Shown here in pieces: positions 1 to 6,269 of a stretch of DNA of 6,594 bases. The stretch's first letter is position 1, and the number at the start of each line of letters is the position of its first letter. The notes beneath the pieces were generated by a model. It was given only the letters and a program-made list of their open reading frames with translations. It was not told where the DNA came from and did no database searches. The stretch spans positions 1 to 6,594 of the forward strand of contig CAZXMB010000167.1 of NCBI GenBank assembly GCA_964641715.1. The letters are read 5' to 3'. This stretch comes from CAZXMB01 sp964641715 (lineage in GTDB: Bacteria > Desulfobacterota > BSN033 > UBA1163). The translations under genes were made by a program, and so were the position numbers.

Positions 1-55
1 CCTTTGGTAATCTTTCTCCTGCCAAAGGCAGGCAAAGGGGGATTGAGGGGGATTT
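1..55. repeat. G-rich intergenic repeat with hairpin
   Basis: The stretch contains GGGGGATT twice in tandem (separated by GAG-type linker bases, about 37-55). Just before it is a perfect hairpin at 18-32, CCTGCC-AAA-GGCAGG. A second inverted pair, CCTTTGG at 1-7 and CCAAAGG at 22-28, competes with that stem. On the - strand it reads as the 'AATCCCCCTCAATCCCCC' type of dispersed intergenic sequence that I associate with Desulfobacterota and Nitrospirota genomes. That association is from memory and not tested here. No coding potential is apparent. It may be the edge of a longer repeat that starts outside the window. It could also act as a transcription end for the gene to the left, but no T tract follows the hairpin on the + strand. 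Confidence 0.45.
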
Positions 56-71
56 GTGGGTTCACAATATC

Positions 72-101
72 TTGATAAAACCTCTTTTTCAAAAATCTAA
101 A
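72..101 (+). promoter_or_regulatory. weak candidate sigma-70 promoter for the large gene
   Basis: TTGATA (72-77, five of six matches to the -35 consensus) is followed after 18 bases by TCTAAA (96-101, four of six to the -10 consensus). It lies about 185 bases upstream of the TTG start, so it would give a leader containing the mini-ORF and the hairpin. A weaker alternative is TTGATT at 196-201 with TTGAAT at 219-224 (17-base spacer). Neither is strong, and the call rests on position and partial consensus only. Confidence 0.2.
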
Positions 102-176
102 GTGTTAACGAACTCATAAAGTAAGAATAGGTCCGTTTTTTAATGGGCGATCTTTCCGAACCACTCAAAAGATGAA

Positions 177-263
177 ATGATACAACGCAAAATCTTTGAT
201 TGGAATGGTCCTTTGGAGTTGAATGTAGATGGAAAATTATGCGATGCAACAGTTCGCACATAA
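177..263 (+). CDS. possible 28-residue leader peptide or gene remnant
   Basis: An ATG at 177 opens 28 codons ending in TAA at 261-263. The peptide includes IFDWNGPLEL and a single Cys near the end (KLCDATVRT). The open frame extends back to a stop at 141-143 without another ATG. No good ribosome binding site precedes the ATG. The composition looks protein-like rather than random, and the stop codon falls at the foot of the 237-263 hairpin, directly ahead of a T tract and the large gene's ribosome binding site. It may be a leader peptide, the surviving tail of a lost upstream gene, or chance. I do not recognise a family. Confidence 0.2.
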   Translation: MIQRKIFDWNGPLELNVDGKLCDATVRT

Positions 264-271
264 GTTTTTTT
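237..271 (+). terminator. terminator-like hairpin with T tract in the leader
   Basis: TGCGA (240-244) pairs with TCGCA (254-258) around a nine-base loop. The stem can be extended by TTA (237-239) with TAA (261-263) past a two-base bulge. Seven consecutive T residues follow at 265-271. The stem is short and only moderately GC-rich, so termination would be weak. It sits after the mini-ORF and immediately before the large gene's ribosome binding site. It could therefore end upstream transcription or act as an attenuator for the large gene. Confidence 0.35.
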
Positions 272-273
272 AT

Positions 274-279
274 AAGGAG
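274..279 (+). promoter_or_regulatory. ribosome binding site deciding a TTG start
   Basis: AAGGAG lies 8 bases before the TTG at 288-290, near-ideal spacing. It supports the rare TTG start. The reading frame's first residues (IRVGDLIEVP) directly precede the ATPase domain, so a later start would cut into conserved sequence. Confidence 0.7.
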
Positions 280-287
280 AGAAAACA

Positions 288-3200
288 TTGATCAGGGTTG
301 GAGACCTCATCGAGGTTCCTGAAATCAAGACGGTGATTCAATTAAGAGATATCGAAGAGGCAAGCCTCAGGCAGATGATCCTTGACTCCTTTGTCGTTAC
401 CTCAGAGGTCATGAAAAACCTTGAGATGATTCTTCCGTCTCTCTCCAAACCAGAGGGAAAGGGAGGTTTTCTAAAAGGCCATTTTGGATCAGGGAAGTCA
501 CACTTCCTGAGCATCCTGAGTCTTCTTCTTCGTTATCCCGAATCCTGGCAGGCCCTGGTCTCTCAGGAACCATCACTGGACCCTTTTCGAAGGGAACTCC
601 AGAATCGAAAGCTTCTTGTCGTTGAAATCTCCCTGGTCCAGCATCGGGGAACGGAATTTTTGGAGGACATCTTCCTCAAAGAGATCTTCCGGAAACTTTC
701 TCTCCAAATCGGCAAACCCTTTGAAGGCGGAGAATCGAGGCACGAAACCTTTCAGGAGATCAGAAAGGGCTTGAGGGATCTTGGCTATTCCGGAGTGGTC
801 TTATTGGTGGATGAACTCTCAGAGTTTCTCCGGTCAAAAACGGATGGTCATGCCTATCGAGAAGATATTCGATTTCTTCAGTATCTTGGAGAAGAAACCT
901 CCTCCTTTCCCCTCTGGATTGTTGCCTCCCTTCAGGAATGGATTGAGGAGACAGGGGAGATCCATCAGGATACTTTTAATAAGATCAAAGACCGATATCC
1001 CCTGCGAATCAGCCTTGGCCGTGCCCACATCGAAGAGCTTATCTCTCAGAGATTGATCCATCAGCGACCAGGAGCGGACCAGGAGATCCGCAAAATCTAT
1101 CATTCTCTCAGGCGCTATTTCCCTTCTTTTCCTGTTGAAGAATCGAGGTTCCTGAAACTCTATCCTGTTCATCCAGCCACAGTCACCCTTCTTGATCGTT
1201 TGAGGCCGCTTTTCTCCGAGCATCGTGGTGTCGTTGATTTCATTCATTATAGGTTGAAAGGGGATGTGGATCGCGGAATCCCCACTTTTCTTGAAAGGCC
1301 CGGTCAGGATCTTCTTGGTCCATCAACCATCTTCGATCATTTCATTTACCGCATCCAGGAAATGGCAGAAACACAGCCCTTTGTGGAGAAGGGTTTCGAT
1401 TACTACAAGGATGAGATCCCCCGGATCTTCGAAGATCCGGACCAGCAGAGAGTGGCCATCGAAGCCATAAAGCTCCTCATCTTATTTGCGATTTCGCCGG
1501 TGAAGTTCAGGTATACCGCACGCCATCTCACAGAGATGATCCTTTTCAGGGTGACCGATCTCGAGGCGGAGATCAACTACCAATATCTCAGGGATATCCT
1601 TGAACGTCTGGTAAAAGAGAGTGCCCATCTATCCGTGACACCCGGTAAAGATCCTTTTGATGACCAGTTTTCCATCACCCTCAAGCCTGACACTTCAGGT
1701 ATCCTTCGGCGGAAGATTCAACAGGGAGTCAGGGAAATCTTCTCAGGTGATCGCCGCCTCTTTGACCGCCTCCTTCCCTTTGCCGAATCCATTCACCTCC
1801 CTTTTACTGGATGGGCAGAGCATCGGGAGCAGAGGGTATCGATCTCCTGGGAGTATACTCGGAGAAGTGGAATCATCCTCCTCCGTCAGATCGATGAATT
1901 CTTGCCTGCTGAGGCAGATGCGTTGATCGAAGAATGGAAGCATACAGAGGAAGATTATTTCATCATCATTGGGACTACCCATCAGGTTGAAAAGCAGTAT
2001 GAACATCTTCACAATCTTATTCTTCCACACCTCAGGGAAAAGTGCCCTGGCCTCTTTCTCTTCTGGGTGCCTGCGGAGATCAAAGAGGAAGAGGAATCGT
2101 GGATGAAGGAATTTCTTTCAGCCCTTCTCCTCTCTGACAGAACCAGGGAGGAGTCTCAAGAATCAGGTCTTCAGGCAATGGAATTCCTTCAGACCTTTCT
2201 TCAAACCGGAAGGAAGAAATTGGGAGAGATCCTGACGAGGGCCTATTTCAATGGCCCCCTCCTCTGGGACGACAGACAGATCGAACTTTCTCCCTATGGG
2301 TATCTCTCCCAGGACAAGTTCCTTCAGGAGTTCGTCCCTCCTCTTCTCTCAAGGAGGTTTCCAAAGCACCAGAGGGTCCATCCTTATCTCGAGGCCTTGG
2401 CTCCCACCACGATCCCCAATCTCCTAAAGGATTTCTTTGCCACGGGCGCACTCGAGGTGGATGATCGGACAAAATTTGGGCTTCGCACCATCCTCGAAGG
2501 GTTCCTCAAACCCATGGGCCTGATCAAGAAGAAAGGAAACCATTATGTTCTCCATGTTGATCCTAAAAGCAATGAACTGGCAGGCCATCTTCTTTCTCTT
2601 CTTGAAAAAGGGCCCCTTTCTCCGGAGACCCTCTACTGGTCTTTTCGAAAGGGCGACTATGGCCTTTTGAAACACCAGTTCGAAGTGCTTATCTTTGCCC
2701 TCCTCTTCTCGGGGAATATCCTGGCCCTTCAGGGCCAGAGAAAGAAAGGGTTGGAGGATATCTTGCGAACCGGTCTTCAGGGAATAACCGCCATTACCAA
2801 AGGGGAGATCCTTGGCGAGGAATTTCAGGAAATTCTTCGAAACCATCCTCTTATAGCGGAGAAATTCCAAAAAGGCCCTTTCACCCTCTCATCGCAGGAG
2901 ACCCTCTGGGCAGAGATCAGATCGAAGAGGGAAAAGGAGGTCGAATCTCTCCAGAACCTTCTGAACAGATTGAATTGGGCCTCATCTTTTCAAGCCTTTA
3001 AGAACCTTCCCTGGGACTCTTTCCGCCGGGATGCGCAAGACATCCTTTCTCAATGGGAAGAGCTAAAGGTGAGTTTTTCTCCAAAGGAGGGACTGGAGCG
3101 ATTCCTTTCGGCCCTCTCTAAGGAACCCTTTCTTTCGGAGAAGCTTCGCCGTCTGGAGGAGGTAAGGGTCTTTTTCGAACATTCAGAAAGGCTTCTCTTT

Positions 3201-5366
3201 GTCTACCAATATATCAGTGACCCCCGCCTCTCCCTTCCTGATAAAATCCCTTACCGATCCCTTAGGGACGAAAAGGATGAAATCCTACGTTTCTTTGAGA
3301 CTGGCAATATCTCGATCGATCTTGATTCAATCCAGAGACTCCTTGATCGCTTCCAGAATTTCCGAGAGAAATACATCCAGGTCTATGTTGAAGCCCATCG
3401 TCGTGCCCGTTCAGGAGAACAATTTGCCCCCTATGAAAAGATTCGCCATAGCCGACGTTACCTCCTTCTTGCCAGGCTCGATCAACTCGAAATGATCTCC
3501 GTCCATCACAACCGTAATCTTGTGGATCGCCAGCTTGCTGAAGTCCTGCTTTCCGAATGCAATGCCCCTGCCATCGACCTTCTTCAAAGCAATCCTATCT
3601 GCTCCTGTGGATTTCTTCTCACAATGGAACCAAGATTCATCCCCCTTCGAGAGATTGAGGAGGCAATTGACCTCGGGATTCGAGAAATGATCGAAGCCCT
3701 TAAAACCCCTCCCTATCAGGAAAAACTCCTTCCTTATTTGAAGGGGCTTGAAGAAGTTGGAGAGAATGAAAAGGTCTCCGCAGTTAAAAGACTCCTCAGC
3801 CTTTCTGCTGAAAAAGGGGAGGTGTTTCTTCCGAAGCTTGAAGAGGCCTTGACTCCAATGGCCATCAAGGGGATCAATGAGGCATTTAAAGGAAGGGTCG
3901 TTGTGGTGAGGCGTGATCTCGACCAGCTTTATGGAGCTCTTATTCGGCGGAAATATAGCCTTTCCCAAATCCGAAAGATCTTCCGGGAATGGTTGAAAGA
4001 GGATGAAATTTCCGAGGGAACCTTTGTCCACTTCATTGGAAAGGGTGAGTCAGGAGATCAAGCTCAGGAACAGGAAAGATTCCTGAACCTTATCAGGTCA
4101 GAATCTTCCCATCTCCTGCCATTTTTGCAGGAGGAGGGTCAGATCGCCTTTAAAAAGGCCCTTCTTCTTTCTCTTTGGATCGAAGGATATGGGATACCTT
4201 CTAACAGGCTTTTTTCACTTCTTCCATCGCTCGAGAAAGGAGGGAAGGAGAGAGGGGATTTCCTGATTAAAGAGCTCTCCCTAGCCGCGAGGTTCCTCTC
4301 CGAGAAGGAACCTGACCTTTTTGAAAGGGTCGTCCAGGAGGTTGAAGAAGGAGGAGAAATTTTCCTCGAGGTCTCAAAACTTCTTGAAGGCCAAAGGCCG
4401 GTGGATATCTTCCGCCGTGAGGCCATCTTCCCTTCCATCCTCCGGGAAACATTCGAAAGGCTTCTGGCCGCTCCAGAAGAGGAAAAGAAGGGAGGCATCC
4501 TTACTCCACTGGAAGATCCAAAACTCCCACTAAGGACCTCTGGATTTATTACAAAACAGACCGAGATGGTCAAGACCTTAGAAGATTACGGTACACTCCG
4601 ACAAAAGTTTCTTGTCCTGAAAAGAAGGCAGTCCAATCCACCTCAGGAATTCGAGAAATGGGAATCTCTCTATATTCAGCATTTAAGCCCCCTCTCCTTC
4701 CTTCTTGCCACATTGCCGCCACGGTTAGAGCGAATAGAAATCAGTCTTCCCCCGCCCGTGAAAGATCGATTGGATCAGATCGAAGACCTCAAGAACCAAT
4801 TCTCAGAGAAATTCTCTCAATTCTACCGAAATGTTCTTTCTTTATGGGAGCCAGGAGAGGGAAAAAGGCCCAGGATGATCGAGGACCTTGAGAAGATAAA
4901 GCTTTCTGAAGGACCACAGAAAATCTTTATTCTCATGGATGGGATGCGTTGGGACTTGTGGGAATATCTGAAGGAGAGTCTCTTTACCCCCATGGCCAAT
5001 CAGCTTAGGATCATCCAGGAAGGAGCCATCTGGGCCCATCTTCCCTCAACGACACCCAGACAGATGGAGTTTTTTACCGGTGGAAAAAAACTTTTAAAGA
5101 TTTCCGGTATCGACGAGAGGGTTCATACGGAAAGGGGAAACCTTGAATATCTCTTCCGCAACATCCTTCAATTCTTACAACTGGAGCTCACACCTCGCCT
5201 GAGGGAGCTTTCACCCCGAACCCAGATCATTTTCTTTTCAGACCATGGTTTTATCGAAAATCCCCATTTCGAAAAATCGGAGAAGTATCGCCTCTCCCGT
5301 TACATCCACGGAGAGGCTTCACCTTTCGAAATCATTGTCCCCTGGGCAGAACTCATAAAAATCTGA
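288..5366 (+). CDS. PglY/BrxC-like (DUF6079-type) P-loop ATPase fused to a C-terminal PglZ-type phosphatase domain
   Basis: A 1692-residue cytoplasmic protein with no signal peptide or membrane segment seen. Residues 1-350 form the ATPase: Walker A GHFGSGKS (64-71), Walker B VVLLVDELSEF (170-180; D175, E176), a sensor-like IVASLQEW (211-218), a basic KDRYPLR with candidate Arg finger R236, and YPVHP (292-296), a motif of the PglY/BrxC/DUF499/DUF6079 class. Residues 350-1450 are long, mostly helical and charged, with a Cys group at C1091, C1105 and C1107 (CSCGF) recalling the CPxCGF motif of PglY relatives. Residues 1545-1692 match PglZ: ILMDGMRWD (D1551), PSTTPRQ (S1587/T1588), SDHGF (D1652, H1653) and YIHGEAS followed by IIVPW (H1674). 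In BREX and Pgl phage defence, the ATPase and PglZ are separate essential proteins, so this looks like a fused core, probably ATP-driven. The defence role is inferred. The start is TTG with a good ribosome binding site, and the end is tandem TGA TAA. No partner gene is visible nearby. Domain classes are confident; the exact family name is less so. Confidence 0.88.
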   Translation: MIRVGDLIEVPEIKTVIQLRDIEEASLRQMILDSFVVTSEVMKNLEMILPSLSKPEGKGGFLKGHFGSGKSHFLSILSLLLRYPESWQALVSQEPSLDPFRRELQNRKLLVVEISLVQHRGTEFLEDIFLKEIFRKLSLQIGKPFEGGESRHETFQEIRKGLRDLGYSGVVLLVDELSEFLRSKTDGHAYREDIRFLQYLGEETSSFPLWIVASLQEWIEETGEIHQDTFNKIKDRYPLRISLGRAHIEELISQRLIHQRPGADQEIRKIYHSLRRYFPSFPVEESRFLKLYPVHPATVTLLDRLRPLFSEHRGVVDFIHYRLKGDVDRGIPTFLERPGQDLLGPSTIFDHFIYRIQEMAETQPFVEKGFDYYKDEIPRIFEDPDQQRVAIEAIKLLILFAISPVKFRYTARHLTEMILFRVTDLEAEINYQYLRDILERLVKESAHLSVTPGKDPFDDQFSITLKPDTSGILRRKIQQGVREIFSGDRRLFDRLLPFAESIHLPFTGWAEHREQRVSISWEYTRRSGIILLRQIDEFLPAEADALIEEWKHTEEDYFIIIGTTHQVEKQYEHLHNLILPHLREKCPGLFLFWVPAEIKEEEESWMKEFLSALLLSDRTREESQESGLQAMEFLQTFLQTGRKKLGEILTRAYFNGPLLWDDRQIELSPYGYLSQDKFLQEFVPPLLSRRFPKHQRVHPYLEALAPTTIPNLLKDFFATGALEVDDRTKFGLRTILEGFLKPMGLIKKKGNHYVLHVDPKSNELAGHLLSLLEKGPLSPETLYWSFRKGDYGLLKHQFEVLIFALLFSGNILALQGQRKKGLEDILRTGLQGITAITKGEILGEEFQEILRNHPLIAEKFQKGPFTLSSQETLWAEIRSKREKEVESLQNLLNRLNWASSFQAFKNLPWDSFRRDAQDILSQWEELKVSFSPKEGLERFLSALSKEPFLSEKLRRLEEVRVFFEHSERLLFVYQYISDPRLSLPDKIPYRSLRDEKDEILRFFETGNISIDLDSIQRLLDRFQNFREKYIQVYVEAHRRARSGEQFAPYEKIRHSRRYLLLARLDQLEMISVHHNRNLVDRQLAEVLLSECNAPAIDLLQSNPICSCGFLLTMEPRFIPLREIEEAIDLGIREMIEALKTPPYQEKLLPYLKGLEEVGENEKVSAVKRLLSLSAEKGEVFLPKLEEALTPMAIKGINEAFKGRVVVVRRDLDQLYGALIRRKYSLSQIRKIFREWLKEDEISEGTFVHFIGKGESGDQAQEQERFLNLIRSESSHLLPFLQEEGQIAFKKALLLSLWIEGYGIPSNRLFSLLPSLEKGGKERGDFLIKELSLAARFLSEKEPDLFERVVQEVEEGGEIFLEVSKLLEGQRPVDIFRREAIFPSILRETFERLLAAPEEEKKGGILTPLEDPKLPLRTSGFITKQTEMVKTLEDYGTLRQKFLVLKRRQSNPPQEFEKWESLYIQHLSPLSFLLATLPPRLERIEISLPPPVKDRLDQIEDLKNQFSEKFSQFYRNVLSLWEPGEGKRPRMIEDLEKIKLSEGPQKIFILMDGMRWDLWEYLKESLFTPMANQLRIIQEGAIWAHLPSTTPRQMEFFTGGKKLLKISGIDERVHTERGNLEYLFRNILQFLQLELTPRLRELSPRTQIIFFSDHGFIENPHFEKSEKYRLSRYIHGEASPFEIIVPWAELIKI
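1421..1440. repeat. perfect 20-bp palindrome inside the large gene
   Basis: CCGGATCTTC is followed at once by its exact reverse complement GAAGATCCGG. It encodes part of PRIFEDPD in the ATPase gene. No spacer separates the arms, so it would form a dyad rather than a good RNA hairpin. It may be a by-product of the codons used for Ile-Phe-Glu-Asp, or a protein-binding dyad. No function is claimed. Confidence 0.6.
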
Positions 5367-5473
5367 TAATCTCCGTCCTTAACAACATGGCAAAATCCCT
5401 CTCAGATCCTGGACTCTGGTTTGATTGGGCCTCGTTAAGTGTTACCCTTTGAAGAATTCGACACTCACAATGA
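5367..5473. other. short intergenic stretch after the large gene
   Basis: No open frame with a start and ribosome binding site was seen on either strand. The first codon is an in-frame TAA directly behind the TGA. No convincing GC-rich hairpin with a T tract was found for either of the two converging transcription units. CTCCGT at 5370-5375 and ACGGAG at 5480-5485 form an inverted pair about 105 bases apart, probably by chance. Confidence 0.4.
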
Positions 5474-5586
5474 GATTTAACGGAGGACGCCAGACTGCCA
5501 GATGTCAAGAAGCCAAAAATCGGTTGGAATGATCCCTGCCCCTGCGGCAGTGGAAAGAAATTTAAGAAACGTGGGGTTGATTTTTC
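5474..5586 (+). pseudogene. remnant of a SEC-C motif protein C-terminus
   Basis: In the frame 5474-5716, bases 5504-5575 read VKKPKIGWNDPCPCGSGKKF then KKRG. This is the classic SEC-C motif (IGRNDPCPCGSGKKYKKCC), a zinc-binding tail found on SecA, some methionine aminopeptidases and many small proteins, where it usually ends the protein. The frame has a stop at 5471-5473 and no ATG, GTG or TTG before the motif, so the body of the protein is gone. The last Cys-Cys/His pair that completes the zinc site is replaced by Arg-Gly. The remaining open frame to 5716 is simply antisense to the neighbouring - strand gene. The motif is strong; the parent gene cannot be named. A short undetected gene using CTG is unlikely. 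Confidence 0.7.
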
Positions 5587-5937
5587 TCAGCGACACAAAA
5601 GACCTGATCTCTTCAATACCCTCTCTGACCATGTCTGTGCCTGCTCTCCAACACCTGCCCTTTGCAAAGGATCCTCCCAGATTTTCTCCCAGGAGCGTTG
5701 CCAACAGGCAAGTTGAAGCTGTAGAGCAACTAACTCCACCTTCAGGTTGATCTCGGTTTCGGGGGCTGTCCATTCAATAAAGAACTTGCTTTCATCCAGC
5801 AGGCTTTCAACGACATCACGGTGACTTGAGTGATCTGAGAAGGATTTGATACGGGCGAGGTTGGCCGCCAATCCACCCAACCGAATGGGCAAGGAGTCTC
5901 GCAGGTATCGCTCCCGAATGGCCGCCCAGTTTCTCAT
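5587..5937 (-). CDS. conserved hypothetical protein, partner of the DUF5674-like gene
   Basis: 116 residues, no signal peptide or membrane segment, rich in Leu, Ala, Arg and Trp, and predicted mostly helical by eye. Notable segments are MRNWAAIRERYLRD (1-14), LGGLAANLARIKSFS (20-34), VESLLDESKFFIEWTAP (near 43-59) and a Trp-rich stretch WQRSWEKIWEDP (near 78-90). The start codon overlaps the upstream gene's stop by four bases (ATGA), so the two are almost certainly co-translated. GGGAGG lies just ahead inside the upstream gene, with a short 3-base spacer. I recall similar small proteins beside DUF5674 genes in cyanobacteria and other bacteria, but have no assigned function. The pairing suggests a two-protein complex, and a toxin-antitoxin-like module is one possibility only. 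Its 3' end abuts the SEC-C remnant on the other strand. Confidence 0.75.
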   Translation of the reverse strand: MRNWAAIRERYLRDSLPIRLGGLAANLARIKSFSDHSSHRDVVESLLDESKFFIEWTAPETEINLKVELVALQLQLACWQRSWEKIWEDPLQRAGVGEQAQTWSERVLKRSGLLCR

Positions 5938-6269
5938 ACGCCTCCCAGTAATCGATGGACGATTTCATTAATTTGAGAAGTGAGGGAGGGATCAAGAATT
6001 TTCATGGAGGGATTATTCTGGTGGGGACGGATATTGATCAAAGCCTCATAGCGTATCTGTTGGGTTAATGGAATCCAGTCAGCACCCCAGATATCTTCCT
6101 GCCGGCTACCCTCATCGATCAGAGCGGCCTCGCAGTCGGCATGAAGAGGACCGCCACCTGCCAGAATACCCCGATGGATGTCTACGGCCAACTTTACATA
6201 AACACCAAGTGTCTCAAGCATTTCATCGAGTTGCTTCTTGGTTGCCCGTGACCGTAAGATATGGATCAT
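5934..6269 (-). CDS. DUF5674-like family protein
   Basis: 111 residues, soluble. Conserved-looking blocks are MIHILRSRATKKQLDEMLE (1-19), VKLAVDIHRGILAGGG (about 25-40), LHADCEAALIDEGSRQEDIW (about 42-61) with GADW after it, and INIRPHQNNPSMKI (about 78-91). These match my memory of the DUF5674 family, a small uncharacterised protein common in cyanobacteria and environmental bacteria. Clustered His, Asp, Cys and Glu in the central block could make a polar or metal-binding site; that is inference. It is the first gene of a two-gene unit, overlapping the next start by four bases. GAGGGG at 6283-6288 is 13 bases upstream and GGAAGG abuts the ATG, so the ribosome binding site is not ideal. Full family-like length, no sign of truncation. 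Confidence 0.8.
   Translation of the reverse strand: MIHILRSRATKKQLDEMLETLGVYVKLAVDIHRGILAGGGPLHADCEAALIDEGSRQEDIWGADWIPLTQQIRYEALINIRPHQNNPSMKILDPSLTSQINEIVHRLLGGV

Noticed and set aside
834..1247. 137-codon - strand frame inside the large gene
   Set aside because: It is antisense to the conserved ATPase core, has no family resemblance and no ribosome binding site; the same holds for the other internal frames, including the 206-codon one at 3411-4031.
5540..5554. CTGCC-CCTGC-GGCAG inverted repeat as a terminator
   Set aside because: No T tract follows on either strand, and the bases are explained by the CPCGSG codons of the SEC-C motif.
5502..5750. 82-codon + strand frame starting with ATG at 5502
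   Set aside because: It is in the wrong frame for the SEC-C motif, which reads in the frame of 5504, and its later part is antisense to the 5587-5937 gene.
5477..5773. 98-codon - strand frame over the SEC-C remnant
   Set aside because: It overlaps the coupled partner gene in another frame and is antisense to the SEC-C motif, so it is a shadow frame.
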